In this document: positions 24,773-34,744 of the stretch, piece after piece
How positions within the stretch are numbered: position 1 is the stretch's first letter
Layout of the letters: every line of letters starts with the position of its first letter
Assembly (NCBI GenBank): GCA_002477755.1
Contig: DLKD01000033.1
Span: forward strand, 1 to 64,000
Direction of reading: 5' to 3'
From: Gordonia sp. UBA7599
GTDB taxonomy: Bacteria; Actinomycetota; Actinomycetes; Mycobacteriales; Mycobacteriaceae
DNA: 64,000 bases
The notes under the pieces: generated by a model
Told to the model about the DNA's origin: nothing
Databases searched by the model: none
The model's input: the letters and a program-made list of their open reading frames with translations, nothing else
Program-made: the position numbers and the translations under genes

Positions 24773-27700
24773 GTGCCCGCCCCCGATGCGCTCGCCCGCT
24801 TCTCGGCGCCCACGCGCGAGTGGTTCCTCGGCTCGTTCGCCGCGCCGACGCCCGCCCAGGTGGGAGCTTGGGACTCGATCGCCGACGGAGAGCACACGCT
24901 GGTCATCGCCCCGACCGGCTCGGGCAAGACCCTGTCGGCATTCCTGTGGGCCATCGACCGGCTCTCGACCGCGCCGCCGACGAACCGACCGCGCCTAACC
25001 CGGGTCGTTTTCGTGTCGCCGCTGAAGGCGCTAGCCGTCGACGTCGAGCGGAACCTGCGCGCACCGCTCGCGGGGATCGCGGCCGCCACCATCGCCGCGG
25101 GCGGTCCCGCCCCGCAGGTCACCGTTGGCATCCGGTCCGGCGACACCCCAGCTGCTGCCCGGCGCCAGCTCGTGCGCACCCCGCCCGACATCCTGATCAC
25201 CACCCCCGAGTCGCTGTATCTGATGCTGACCAGCTCCGCGCGCGAGACACTGTCGCAGGTCGAGACGGTGATCGTCGACGAGGTGCACGCTGTCGCGGGA
25301 ACCAAGCGCGGCAGCCACCTGGCGCTGTCACTGGAACGCCTCGATGCACGACTCGCGAAGCCAGCGCAACGGATCGGCCTGTCCGCGACCGTCCGCCCGC
25401 CACAAGCGGTAGCCGATTTCCTCGGCGGTGCCGCGGGCTGCCGCATCGTCAACCCGCCCGCAGCGAAGACCTTCGAACTGCGCATCGACGTACCCGTCGA
25501 AGACATGGCCAACATTCCCGCCGAGGCAGGCGATGACGGCGACGACGCCCTGTCCCCGACCGCCGGCTCGATCTGGCCGGCAATCGAGCGGTCCATCGCC
25601 GACGAGATCCTGGCCAACCGCGCGACGATCGTCTTCGCCAACTCCCGCCGGCTTGCCGAGCGGCTCACTGCGGCTCTCAACGAGCTGTATGCCCGCAGAT
25701 TGGGCTACGAGGCCGGGGACACACGCAACTACCAGAACCCCGGCGGCAACCCGTCGTCGATCACCACCGCCGATACCCCCGCGATCCCGATCGACGCTCC
25801 AGTCCTGGCCCGCGCACACCACGGTTCGGTGAGCAAGGAGCAGCGGGCGCAGATCGAGGACGACCTCAAGACCGGGAACCTGCGCTGCGTCGTGGCGACC
25901 AGTTCGCTGGAGTTGGGCATCGACATGGGCGCGGTCGACCTCGTGGTCCAGGTGGAGTCGCCGCCGTCGGTGGCCAGCGGCCTGCAGCGGGTGGGGCGTG
26001 CGGGACACCAGGTCGGCGAGATCAGCCGCGGCATCCTGTACCCCAAGCACCGCACGGACCTCATCCACACCACGGTGGCCGCGGCCCGGATGCGCGACGG
26101 GCTTATCGAGGAGCTGCAGGTCCCGACCAATCCGCTCGACGTGCTCGCGCAGCAGACGATCGCCGCGGCCGCTGTTGACGACCTCGACGTCGACGAGTGG
26201 TACGACACCGTCCGTCGCGCCGCGCCGTACCGAGAACTGGGCCGCGACGTCTTCGAAGCCACCCTCGACCTGGTGTCGGGCCGCTTCCCGTCGGAAGAGT
26301 TCGCGGAGTTGCGCGCCCGCGTCACCTGGGATCGCGTGGCGGGCACTCTCACCGGGCGGCGCGGTGCGCTGCGGCTGGCCGTAACCTCCGGCGGCACCAT
26401 CCCCGACCGCGGGCTGTTCGGCGTGTTCCTGGCCGGCGACGAGGAGGGGCCGCGACGCGTCGGCGAGCTCGACGAGGAGATGGTCTACGAGTCGCGCGTC
26501 GGCGATGTCTTCGCGCTCGGCGCCTCCAGTTGGCGCATCGCCGAGATCACCCCCGACCGCGTCCTCGTGACCCCCGCACCAGGAATGCCCGGTCGCCTGC
26601 CGTTCTGGATCGGCGACGCGGTCGGCCGTCCCGCCGAGTTGGGCCAGGCGATCGGCGCCTTCACTGGGCGGGTGGCCAACTCTGAGTCGGTTGGCGAGGC
26701 GATCGACGACGTCGCCACCGAGGCCGAGGGATTGGGCCTCACCGATTTCGCGCGCACCAACCTCACGACGCTCATCGCCGAGCAACGTGACGCGACGGGG
26801 ACAGTCCCCACCGACCGCACCCTGGTCGTCGAACGGTTCCGCGATGAACTCGGCGACTGGCGGGTCGTCCTGCATTCCCCGTACGGGCTGCGCGTCCACG
26901 CGCCGTGGGCCAGCGCCATCGCCAACCGCCTGAAGGCGACGCTCGGCCTCGACGGTGCGGTCAGTGCGGCCGACGACGGGATCGTCGTGCGCCTGCCCGA
27001 CACCGACGACGCGCCGCCGGGGCCCGAAGTGTTCGTGATCGATCCCGACGAGATCGAGGCCATGGTCACCGACGCACTCGGTGATTCGCCGCTGTTCGCC
27101 GCCCGGTTCCGCGAGTGCGCCGCCCGAGCCTTGCTGCTGCCCCGTCGCGATCCGGGCAAACGATCCCCGCTGTGGCAGCAGCGCCAACGCAGTGCGCAGC
27201 TACTCGGCGTCGCGACGCGCTACCCCGACTTCCCCATCGTTCTGGAAGCCGTGCGCGAATGCCTGCAAGACGTGTACGACCTACCCGCCCTACAGGACCT
27301 GCTGGCCCGTATCGCCCGGCGGCAGGTGCGCCTGACCGCGGTCGAGACGCCGAGTGCCTCACCGTTCGCCGCAGCACTGCTCTTCGACTACGTCGGTTCG
27401 TACATGTATGCCGACGACGTCCCCGTCGCCGAGCGCCGCGCCGCGGCCCTCTCCCTCGACACCGCACTGCTCGCGCAGCTCCTGGGCCGCCTCGACCTTC
27501 GGGAACTGCTCGACGACGATGTCATCGCCGAGGTCGTGGCGCGACTGCAACGACTGGACCCCGCACGGCAGGCGCGCGACGCGCAAGACGTCGCCGACCT
27601 CCTGCGCTGGCTCGGCCCCCTCGCTGTCGACGAGATCGCCGAACGCTACCGGGGTGACGAGTCCGCCGACGCCGTCCTCGACTCGCTGCGCGGCCAGGTC

Positions 27701-29425
27701 ATCGCGGTCACCCACCGCGGCCGGGCCATGTGGGCGGCGGTCGAGGACGCGGCCCGATTGCGCGACGGACTCGGCGTCGTCCTCCCACCCGGTGTGCCGG
27801 TCGCGTTCATCGACCCCGTCGCCGACCCGCTGGGCGACCTCGTCGGTCGATACGCCCGAACCCACGGCCCGTTCACGACGGCCGAGGCCGCGGAACAGCT
27901 CGGTCTGCCTCCGGCCGCGGTCGCCGACACCCTGGCACGCCTGGCCGCCTCCCGCCGCGTGGTGGAGGGCGAGTTCATCACCGGTCACGACCCCGTCCAG
28001 TGGTGTCATCCCGACGTCCTCGGCCAGATCCGGCGCGGATCGCTTGCCGCGACCCGTTCGGCCATCGCCCCCGTCGACCACGCGAGCTTCGCGCGGTTCC
28101 TCCTCGACTGGCAGCACGTCGTCGGCGACGTTGGCCGAGTGCCTTCGAGCTTGCAAGGAGGGGTATCGAGACTCCGCGGTACCGACGGCGTCGCGACCGT
28201 CCTCGATCAACTCGCCGGCGTGCCGATCCCGGCGTCGGCATGGGAGTCACTGGTCCTGCCCGTCCGCGTCGTCGACTATGCACCGTCCATGCTCGACGAA
28301 CTCCTGTCGACCGGCGAGGTGGTCTGGTCGGGACACGGTGCGATCGGCGCCGCCGACGGCTGGGTGGCGTTCCACCCCGCCGACCTCACTGCGGCCACCC
28401 TGCCGCCACCTGACGACATCGAGCTGTCGCCGACGATGATCGCGCTCGTCGATGCGTTGGACGCCGGTGGCGCGCAACGCTTGCCGGAACTGGTCACCCG
28501 CCTCGACGCGCCCGGCGACGTGACCGAAGCGGTGTGGGGCTTGGTGTGGTCGGGCCGCGTCGCCAACGACACGTTCGCCCCCGTCCGCGCGCTGCTGTCG
28601 GGGCGCGGTGCGGCCAAGAAGGCGGCACCGAGTCATCGGTCGCGTCGCCCACCGCGGTTGCGCGGAGCCCGGTTGTCCGGCGCATACCTGGCCGGCACGT
28701 CGGGAACCGCTCCTTCGGTGCCCGGCGTGCTGAGCGGGCGCTGGTTCCTGCTGGAACGTCCGACAATCGACGCAACCACAGCGACATCAGCGGTGTGTGA
28801 GGTACTGCTCGAGCGCTACGGCGTCGTCACCAAGGGTGCGGTCCACAACGAAGGCGTGGCGGGCGGCTTCTCCCGCATCTACCGCGCACTGACCGTCTTC
28901 GAGGACAGTGGCAAGGTGCGGCGGGGTTACTACGTCGACGGTCTGGGCGGTGCACAGTTTGCCGTACCCGCGACGGTCGACGAGCTTCGTGACCACACCA
29001 CCGTTCCACGCGACCACGCCGGTCGCGCCATCGTGTTGGCGGCGACCGACCCGGCCAATCCCTATGGTGCCGCGCTGGATTGGCCCGACAGCACCACCGG
29101 ATCCCATCGACCCGGCCGCAAAGCCGGCGCGATGGTCGTCCTCGTCGACGGCGAGCTCGCCTGCTTCGTCGAACGCGGCGGCAAGACGGTGCTGACGTTC
29201 AATCCTCGGTGGTCGAGTGCCGACGACCACAGCGAGTCGGTGTATCGAGACTCTGCCGCCATCGCCCTCGCCGACCTCGTCCGCTCCGGACGGGTCGAGC
29301 GCCTGGCGATCGACACCGTCGACGGTCAGCCGGTGCTCTCCACCGATTTCGGCAGACTCCTCGTCGAATCCGGCTTCACGACGACTCCACGCGGCATTCG
29401 CCTGCGATACGGTTCCCACGCGTGA
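24773..29425 (+). CDS. lhr: ATP-dependent helicase Lhr
   Basis: A 1550-residue superfamily-2 DNA helicase of the Lhr group, which unwinds DNA and RNA-DNA hybrids 3'-5' and takes part in repair of mutagenic lesions. The N-terminal RecA domain has Walker A APTGSGKT (residues 46-53) and the DEVH box; the second RecA domain holds SSLELGIDMGAVDLVVQVESP and QRVGRAGH. The winged-helix/Lhr-core region follows, and then the long C-terminal domain that only full-length Lhr has. The GTG at 24773 starts PAPDALARF; the open frame upstream runs back across the cobalamin riboswitch and is not real. The mycobacterial order lhr-nei is kept, with a TetR gene between them. Confidence 0.95.
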   Translation: MPAPDALARFSAPTREWFLGSFAAPTPAQVGAWDSIADGEHTLVIAPTGSGKTLSAFLWAIDRLSTAPPTNRPRLTRVVFVSPLKALAVDVERNLRAPLAGIAAATIAAGGPAPQVTVGIRSGDTPAAARRQLVRTPPDILITTPESLYLMLTSSARETLSQVETVIVDEVHAVAGTKRGSHLALSLERLDARLAKPAQRIGLSATVRPPQAVADFLGGAAGCRIVNPPAAKTFELRIDVPVEDMANIPAEAGDDGDDALSPTAGSIWPAIERSIADEILANRATIVFANSRRLAERLTAALNELYARRLGYEAGDTRNYQNPGGNPSSITTADTPAIPIDAPVLARAHHGSVSKEQRAQIEDDLKTGNLRCVVATSSLELGIDMGAVDLVVQVESPPSVASGLQRVGRAGHQVGEISRGILYPKHRTDLIHTTVAAARMRDGLIEELQVPTNPLDVLAQQTIAAAAVDDLDVDEWYDTVRRAAPYRELGRDVFEATLDLVSGRFPSEEFAELRARVTWDRVAGTLTGRRGALRLAVTSGGTIPDRGLFGVFLAGDEEGPRRVGELDEEMVYESRVGDVFALGASSWRIAEITPDRVLVTPAPGMPGRLPFWIGDAVGRPAELGQAIGAFTGRVANSESVGEAIDDVATEAEGLGLTDFARTNLTTLIAEQRDATGTVPTDRTLVVERFRDELGDWRVVLHSPYGLRVHAPWASAIANRLKATLGLDGAVSAADDGIVVRLPDTDDAPPGPEVFVIDPDEIEAMVTDALGDSPLFAARFRECAARALLLPRRDPGKRSPLWQQRQRSAQLLGVATRYPDFPIVLEAVRECLQDVYDLPALQDLLARIARRQVRLTAVETPSASPFAAALLFDYVGSYMYADDVPVAERRAAALSLDTALLAQLLGRLDLRELLDDDVIAEVVARLQRLDPARQARDAQDVADLLRWLGPLAVDEIAERYRGDESADAVLDSLRGQVIAVTHRGRAMWAAVEDAARLRDGLGVVLPPGVPVAFIDPVADPLGDLVGRYARTHGPFTTAEAAEQLGLPPAAVADTLARLAASRRVVEGEFITGHDPVQWCHPDVLGQIRRGSLAATRSAIAPVDHASFARFLLDWQHVVGDVGRVPSSLQGGVSRLRGTDGVATVLDQLAGVPIPASAWESLVLPVRVVDYAPSMLDELLSTGEVVWSGHGAIGAADGWVAFHPADLTAATLPPPDDIELSPTMIALVDALDAGGAQRLPELVTRLDAPGDVTEAVWGLVWSGRVANDTFAPVRALLSGRGAAKKAAPSHRSRRPPRLRGARLSGAYLAGTSGTAPSVPGVLSGRWFLLERPTIDATTATSAVCEVLLERYGVVTKGAVHNEGVAGGFSRIYRALTVFEDSGKVRRGYYVDGLGGAQFAVPATVDELRDHTTVPRDHAGRAIVLAATDPANPYGAALDWPDSTTGSHRPGRKAGAMVVLVDGELACFVERGGKTVLTFNPRWSSADDHSESVYRDSAAIALADLVRSGRVERLAIDTVDGQPVLSTDFGRLLVESGFTTTPRGIRLRYGSHA

Positions 29426-29471
29426 TCGGTCGCCCGCGACCTGTTCTCGGTGGGCAATTGTCTCCAGGCAG

Positions 29472-29487
29472 ATTGTTACGTAGCAAT
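29472..29487. promoter_or_regulatory. Probable TetR operator upstream of the TetR gene
   Basis: ATTGTTACGTAGCAAT is a palindrome with one mismatched pair, and CCGTAACGG (about 29493-29501) is a second short palindrome sharing GTAAC. They lie 40-65 bases before the TetR start codon, typical for an autorepressor. Confidence 0.5.
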
Positions 29488-29537
29488 CCACTCCGTAACG
29501 GAAGGGCCCGAATCGGACCTCGGGTAGTGTCGAACCC

Positions 29538-30149
29538 GTGACCGAACGCTTGGACAACGTTGCCGTGGCCGGTCGCCCGCGCGATCCCGGCCTGGACCGA
29601 GCCATCCTCTCTGCCACCCTGGAGCTGCTCGCTGAGGTCGGCTACGCGAAGACGACTATCAGCGCCATCGCCCGGCGATCCGGCGTCGCCACGCCGGCCA
29701 TCTATCGCCGCTGGTCGTCGAAGGAGGCGATTGTCGAGGAGGCCGTCTTCGGCAGCGACGACGCCGTTCCCCCGCCCGCGTCGGGCGACCTGCGCACCGA
29801 TCTCACCGCCTGGGCGCGATGGTTCCTCGCCCAGATCGCCGAGCCCTCCGTGCGTACCGCGATCCCCGGCCTTATCGCGTCCTACCAGCATTCCGAGGGT
29901 GCCCATGACAAGCTCCTCGCGCGCTGGGACCACCCAATCCGCCACGCGCTGATCGAACTCATCGTCGACGACTACCCCGACCACGCCGCGCAGGCGCCCA
30001 CCGTCGGGGACGAGGTGTTCGACCTCCTCGTTGCATCGACGACGATCCGCGGGCTGACCCGCGGTAACGAGGACGCACACGCGTTCTGCACGCGAACGGC
30101 CGACACCCTCGCACTGATCGTCGCGGCTCGGTTCGCCGCCGATGCCTGA
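29538..30149 (+). CDS. TetR-family transcriptional regulator
   Basis: A 203-residue TetR repressor: the N-terminal helix-turn-helix (LAEVGYAKTTISAIARRSGV then PAIYRRWSSKEAIV) is followed by a TetR_C-like ligand domain. The GTG at 29538 lies a few bases after a possible TAGTGT -10, so translation may be leaderless. Its end overlaps the nei start by eight bases, so repressor and glycosylase are made from the same message. Ligand and targets are unknown; a near-palindrome upstream suggests autoregulation. Confidence 0.9.
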   Translation: MTERLDNVAVAGRPRDPGLDRAILSATLELLAEVGYAKTTISAIARRSGVATPAIYRRWSSKEAIVEEAVFGSDDAVPPPASGDLRTDLTAWARWFLAQIAEPSVRTAIPGLIASYQHSEGAHDKLLARWDHPIRHALIELIVDDYPDHAAQAPTVGDEVFDLLVASTTIRGLTRGNEDAHAFCTRTADTLALIVAARFAADA

Positions 30150-30963
30150 GGGCGACTCCCTCTTCGCGCTCGCTGCTCGCCTGCGCCCGATACTCGCGGG
30201 AAAGACGCTGCGTCGCACCGACTTCCGTGTGCCGCGTCTGGCCACCGTCGACCTGTCCGGGTGGCGAGTCGACGACGTGCGCTCGGTCGGCAAGCACCTG
30301 TTGATCGATGTTTCCGACGATGATCGGCGCTGCACCATCCGCTCGCACTTGGGGATGGACGGGTCGTGGCGGGTCTTCGCGCCGGGACAGCGATGGTCCA
30401 AGCCCGGTCACACCGCCCGCGCCGTAATAGGAGTCGACGACGCCGAGGTCGTCGGGTTCGCACTGCGCGAGCTCCACGTCGACGGCCGTGATGACGATGG
30501 GCTCGCCCACCTCGGCCCCGACTTGCTCGGCCCCGGTTGGGATGCAGAGCGAGCGGTGGCCAACCTCGCCGCGGCCGTCGAGCGCGACCCCGGTCTGACG
30601 GTGTCGGCGGCACTGCTCGATCAGCGCATCATGGCCGGAGTCGGCAATATCTACCGCAACGAGATCTGCTTCCTACTCGGGGCGCACCCGTCGACGCCGA
30701 TCGCCGACGTCGACACACAGAAGGCGGTAGCACTCGCCCGAGAACTGTTGTGGGACAACCGACTACGTCCGATCCGAAACACCACGGGCCTACCCGGGCG
30801 TGCGAATCACTGGGTGTACGGCCGCGAGAACCGCCCGTGCCGGCGCTGCGGCACGGCCATCGCACGAATGGCGGGCCAAGACCGCGACCGCGTGACCTAC
30901 TACTGCCCCACCTGCCAGCCCGCTATTGGTTCCCGTACCGATCCGGCTCCGGGCCGAAAGTGA
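30142..30963 (+). CDS. nei: DNA glycosylase/AP lyase Nei (endonuclease VIII family)
   Basis: A 273-residue base-excision repair enzyme that removes oxidised pyrimidines and cuts the abasic site. It has the catalytic PEGDS start (Pro1-Glu2 after Met removal), the H2TH region LLDQRIMAGVGNIYRNEICF, and a C-terminal zinc finger with CRRCG and YYCPTCQ. It closely parallels mycobacterial Nei2, which likewise sits beside lhr. The 3' end overlaps the convergent oxidase-like gene by 41 bases. Confidence 0.93.
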   Translation: MPEGDSLFALAARLRPILAGKTLRRTDFRVPRLATVDLSGWRVDDVRSVGKHLLIDVSDDDRRCTIRSHLGMDGSWRVFAPGQRWSKPGHTARAVIGVDDAEVVGFALRELHVDGRDDDGLAHLGPDLLGPGWDAERAVANLAAAVERDPGLTVSAALLDQRIMAGVGNIYRNEICFLLGAHPSTPIADVDTQKAVALARELLWDNRLRPIRNTTGLPGRANHWVYGRENRPCRRCGTAIARMAGQDRDRVTYYCPTCQPAIGSRTDPAPGRK

Positions 30964-31351
30964 ACCGCCGCGCGGAAATCTCGTCGACGGCGAGTTCGAC
31001 GTAGTCGTACTTCAGCGTCGGAACCCAGCTGCGCAGCGGAAGCTCATCGGCCGCCGCAATCTCGCGGGTACCGGTCAGAATGTGCGCTCTACCCTTGGCG
31101 ATGACGCTCCACCCGCCGTCGGTGCCGGTCTCATCGGCCTCGAACGCGAGACGGTCGTTGACCGCGATCTCCGAGAGCTTGGTCCCTGCTGCCGTGCGGA
31201 AGTAGATCTTGCCGTCGCCAGCATGGAAGTTGATGGGGAAGATCTCGGGTTGGTTGCCGACGCTCGTGGCAAGTCGGCCGAACTCGCGGGTGGCCAACAA
31301 CCCCCACGCCTGTGCCTCATCGAGAACCTCGATGGGATTGCCCTCCACCAT
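30923..31351 (-). CDS. Pyridoxamine-5'-phosphate-oxidase-like flavin/F420-binding protein
   Basis: A 142-residue split-barrel protein of the PNPOx-like superfamily. LATREFGRLATSVGNQPEIFPINF and IYFRTAAGTKLSEIAVNDRLAFE are typical; members bind FMN, F420 or heme and reduce various substrates. Nothing here decides the cofactor or substrate. It is convergent with nei and overlaps its last 41 bases. A near-perfect inverted repeat lies in its upstream region. Confidence 0.85.
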   Translation of the reverse strand: MVEGNPIEVLDEAQAWGLLATREFGRLATSVGNQPEIFPINFHAGDGKIYFRTAAGTKLSEIAVNDRLAFEADETGTDGGWSVIAKGRAHILTGTREIAAADELPLRSWVPTLKYDYVELAVDEISARRFTFGPEPDRYGNQ

Positions 31352-31375
31352 GACGCCTCCTCGTTGCCGCGTGAT

Positions 31376-31402
31376 CGTTCATCTCGATCGTATCGAGGTG
31401 AA
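31376..31402. promoter_or_regulatory. Inverted repeat upstream of the PNPOx-like gene
   Basis: GTTCATCTCGAT and ATCGAGGTGAAC (12-base arms, one mismatch, 3-base spacer CGT) lie 25-51 bases before the start of the minus-strand gene. The size and position suit a dimeric repressor site. Confidence 0.45.
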
Positions 31403-31451
31403 CGAGGCGGACTCTAGAGCCGAAGGTCCCCTGTAATCGCAGTTCAAGGCC

Positions 31452-33194
31452 CTATTCGGGGACCGGAACCGGCTCCAGGATCTCCGTTCGCGACTCCGGC
31501 GCAGCGGCCCGCAACGCGTCAGCCGACTCGTCGTCGGGCTGCTGTTGCGACGCGATCTCCGCCTCGACGCGGGCGACATAGTTGGCCACTTCGAAGGCCT
31601 TCTTTTTCTGGGTCCATCCAAGGATGGGTGCGATGAGATCGGCGACCTCGGTCGCACAACCCACGCCGCGGTGCGAGTACTCGATCGAGATGCGCGTCCG
31701 CCGGGCCAGCAGGTCCTCCAGGTGCAGGGCCGCCTCGTTGCGCACCGCGTACACGATCTCGACGCGCAGGTATTGCGGTGCAGCCGCCAACGGCTCCAGC
31801 AGCGTCGGGTCGTCGTCGGCCAGGCGCAGAACGTCGTCGATCAGCGATCCGTAGCGGTTGAGCAGCCGGCGCACGCGGTACGGGTGCAGCCCGAAGCGCT
31901 TCCCCAGGAAGTCGCACTGGTTGATCAGCGCGAAGTATCCGTCGGCCCCCAGCAGCGGGACGCGCTCGGTGATCGACGGCGCGACCCTTGTCGGGATGAA
32001 GTCGTTGCACGCATCCACCGCGTCGGCACCCATCACGCGATAGGTGGTGTACTTGCCGCCCGCAATCGAGATGAGGCCCGGCGCGACGACGGCGACGGCG
32101 TGCTCGCGCGACAGCGTCGACGTGCCCTCATCCTCACCCGCAAGCAGCGGACGCAACCCGGCGTAGACGCCCTCGATGTCGTCGTGGGTCAGCGGTGACA
32201 CCAACACCTCGTTGACGCGGTCGAGGATGTAGTCGATGTCCTTGTGGGTTGCCGCGGGGTGGGCGAGATCGAGGTTCCAGTCGGTGTCGGTGGTACCGAT
32301 GATCCAGTGCGTCTCCCACGGGATGACGAACAGCACGGAGTTCGCGGTGCGCAGGATGATGGCCGTCTCGCTGACGATCCGGTCGCGCGGCACGACGATG
32401 TGCACACCCTTCGACGCCCGGACCTTGAAGTGGCCCCGCTCCTTCGACAGTGCCTGCACCTCGTCGGTCCACACACCCGCGGCGTTGATGACGCAATGCG
32501 CGCGGACCTCGGTGATCGCACCGGTGTCGGAGTCGCGCACGCGCACCCCCATCACCCGGTCGGCCTCGCGGAGAAAGCCGACGACCTGCGTCGACGTCCG
32601 GATGACCGCGCCGTAGTGGGCCGCGGTACGCGCGACGGTGAGGCTGTGCCGAGCGTCGTCGACGACGGTGTCGTAGTAGCGGATCCCGCCGATCAACGAG
32701 TTGCGCTTGAGCGCCGGCGCGACCCGCAAGGCCCCCGACCGCGTGACCTGGCTCTGGCCGGGGACCGACTTCGCGCCGCCCATGCGGTCGTAGAGGAACA
32801 GACCAGCCGACACGTACGGCCGCTCCCAGAGTCGCTTGGTCAGTGGGAAGAGGAACGGCAGGGGCCGGACCAGGTGCGGGGCGAGAAGGCGCAACGACAA
32901 TTCGCGTTCGCGTAGCGCCTCGCGGACCAGGCCGAACTCCAGCTGTTCGAGGTAGCGCAAGCCGCCGTGGAACATCTTCGACGACCGGCTCGACGTCCCC
33001 GACGCGATGTCGCGGGCCTCGACCAGCGCCACCCGCAGGCCACGTGTCGCAGCGTCGAGCGCCGCGCCGACACCGACGACACCGCCACCCACGACGACGA
33101 CGTCAAACTGCTCGCTGCCCAGCCGCTCCCACGCGCGAGCGTGGTACTCGGGGCTCAACGCCGCCGGTCCATCGCCCTCCCACTCGGTATTCAC
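31452..33194 (-). CDS. glpD: Aerobic glycerol-3-phosphate dehydrogenase
   Basis: A 580-residue FAD enzyme that oxidises glycerol-3-phosphate to dihydroxyacetone phosphate and feeds electrons to the quinone pool. It has the FAD motif [36 protein letters not shown], and [11 protein letters not shown], all typical of GlpD, then a C-terminal helical domain. It corresponds to glpD2 (Rv3302c) by position. The GTG at 33194 is only 26 bases from the divergent glpK start. A minus-strand TAGGCT at about 33203-33208 would give transcription starting almost on the GTG, so leaderless expression is likely. Confidence 0.94.
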   Translation of the reverse strand: MNTEWEGDGPAALSPEYHARAWERLGSEQFDVVVVGGGVVGVGAALDAATRGLRVALVEARDIASGTSSRSSKMFHGGLRYLEQLEFGLVREALRERELSLRLLAPHLVRPLPFLFPLTKRLWERPYVSAGLFLYDRMGGAKSVPGQSQVTRSGALRVAPALKRNSLIGGIRYYDTVVDDARHSLTVARTAAHYGAVIRTSTQVVGFLREADRVMGVRVRDSDTGAITEVRAHCVINAAGVWTDEVQALSKERGHFKVRASKGVHIVVPRDRIVSETAIILRTANSVLFVIPWETHWIIGTTDTDWNLDLAHPAATHKDIDYILDRVNEVLVSPLTHDDIEGVYAGLRPLLAGEDEGTSTLSREHAVAVVAPGLISIAGGKYTTYRVMGADAVDACNDFIPTRVAPSITERVPLLGADGYFALINQCDFLGKRFGLHPYRVRRLLNRYGSLIDDVLRLADDDPTLLEPLAAAPQYLRVEIVYAVRNEAALHLEDLLARRTRISIEYSHRGVGCATEVADLIAPILGWTQKKKAFEVANYVARVEAEIASQQQPDDESADALRAAAPESRTEILEPVPVPE

Positions 33195-33220
33195 GATTGC
33201 TGAGCCTACCGCGTGCGAAG
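33195..33220. promoter_or_regulatory. Very short glpD/glpK divergent region
   Basis: Only 26 bases separate the two start codons. TAGGCT on the minus strand (33203-33208) and TATTCA on the plus strand (33188-33193) are possible -10 elements, which would place each promoter inside or against the other gene's start. Confidence 0.4.
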
Positions 33221-34738
33221 ATGGCGGGCGTGGCGAGAAGCAGTGGATATGTCCTGTCCATCGACCAGGGAACGACGTCGTCGCGCGCGATTCTGTTCGA
33301 CCACCGCGGGCGTCCCGTCGGATCCGAGCAGATCGAGCATGCGCAGATCTTCCCGAAACCCGGATGGGTGGAGCACGACGCGGAAGAAATCTGGCGCAAT
33401 GTGCGCCGCGTAACCGCGGCGGCGATGGCGTCGGCGGAGGTCAAGCCCGACGATGTGATGGCCTGCGGCATCACCAATCAGCGCGAGACCACCGTCGTAT
33501 GGGACCGTCGTACCGGCGTCCCCGTGTACAACGCGATCGTCTGGCAGGACACCCGAACCGCAGCACTGTGCGAGCGCCTGGCCGGCGACGACGGTCCCGA
33601 CCGGTATCGGGCGCGGACCGGACTGCCGTTGTCCACGTACTTCGCCGGACCGAAATTGGTGTGGCTGCTGGAGAACGTCGACGGGGTGCGCGAGCGTGCC
33701 GAGGCCGGGGACCTGTGCTTCGGGACAATCGACTCGTGGCTCGCCTGGAACATGACCGGCGGCGTCAACGGCGGACTCCACATCACCGACGTCACCAATG
33801 CGTCGCGCACGATGCTCATGGACCTGCGGACGCTGCAGTGGGACGAACAGATCTGTTCCGACTTCGGTATTCCGCGCTCGATGCTGCCGCAGATCCGCAG
33901 CAGCTCCGAGGTCTACGGCGAGCTTCGCTCCCCCGGCGCGCCGGAGGGCGTGCCGCTGGCGGGAATCCTCGGTGATCAACAGGCCGCAACCTTCGGGCAG
34001 GCGTGCTTGGCGCCCGGCCAGGCGAAGAACACGTACGGCACCGGCAACTTCCTGCTGCTCAACACGGGGACCGAGCCGGTGTTCTCCGAGCACGGATTGC
34101 TCACCACCGTCTGCTACCAGATTGGCGGCGCGCCCGCGTGCTACGCGCTGGAGGGTTCGATCGCGGTGACCGGATCGCTCATCCAGTGGCTGCGCGACAA
34201 CCTTGGGATGATCTCGTCGGCCGCGGAGGTCGAGGAGTTGGCCAAATCCGTCGACGACAACGGCGGCGCCTACATCGTGCCCGCATTCTCCGGACTGTTC
34301 GCGCCGCGCTGGCGGCCCGACGCGCGCGGCGTCATCGTCGGCCTCACGCGCTTCATCAACCGCGGACATCTGGCTCGGGCCGCGTTGGAGGCGAGTGCCT
34401 ATCAGACGCGCGAGGTCATCGAGGCGATGGAAGCCGACTCGGGAGTGCGGCTGACGACGCTGAAAGTCGACGGCGGGATGGTCGTGAACGACCTGCTCAT
34501 GCAATTCCAGGCCGATGTGTTGGGCGTGCCGGTGATCCGGCCGGTCGTCAACGAGACGACCGCCCTGGGCGCGGCTTACGCCGCTGGTCTCGCCGTCGGC
34601 TATTGGCGCAGCGCCGACGACATCCACGCCAATTGGGCCCAGGACAAGCAGTGGGATCCGGGGATGCCCGACGACGAACGCGCCCGCCTCTACGCCGAAT
34701 GGAACAGGGCGGTCGAGCACAGTCTCGATCTGGCCTGA
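33221..34738 (+). CDS. glpK: Glycerol kinase
   Basis: A 505-residue FGGY-family kinase that makes glycerol-3-phosphate from glycerol and ATP. Signatures are [42 protein letters not shown] and the C-terminal [22 protein letters not shown] box. It diverges from glpD, forming a complete glycerol-to-DHAP route. The ATG at 33221 is used; a GTG at 33230 ([10 protein letters not shown]) is a reasonable alternative. The gene ends 6 bases before the convergent PPE-like gene. Confidence 0.96.
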   Translation: MAGVARSSGYVLSIDQGTTSSRAILFDHRGRPVGSEQIEHAQIFPKPGWVEHDAEEIWRNVRRVTAAAMASAEVKPDDVMACGITNQRETTVVWDRRTGVPVYNAIVWQDTRTAALCERLAGDDGPDRYRARTGLPLSTYFAGPKLVWLLENVDGVRERAEAGDLCFGTIDSWLAWNMTGGVNGGLHITDVTNASRTMLMDLRTLQWDEQICSDFGIPRSMLPQIRSSSEVYGELRSPGAPEGVPLAGILGDQQAATFGQACLAPGQAKNTYGTGNFLLLNTGTEPVFSEHGLLTTVCYQIGGAPACYALEGSIAVTGSLIQWLRDNLGMISSAAEVEELAKSVDDNGGAYIVPAFSGLFAPRWRPDARGVIVGLTRFINRGHLARAALEASAYQTREVIEAMEADSGVRLTTLKVDGGMVVNDLLMQFQADVLGVPVIRPVVNETTALGAAYAAGLAVGYWRSADDIHANWAQDKQWDPGMPDDERARLYAEWNRAVEHSLDLA

Positions 34739-34744
34739 TTCCGG

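Noticed and set aside
25328..27187. 619-codon minus-strand frame inside lhr
   Set aside because: Shadow of the conserved helicase; no start signal or family match.
29426..29537. A small gene between lhr and the TetR gene
   Set aside because: The 112 bases hold palindromes and a promoter-like TAGTGT but no open frame with a ribosome site.
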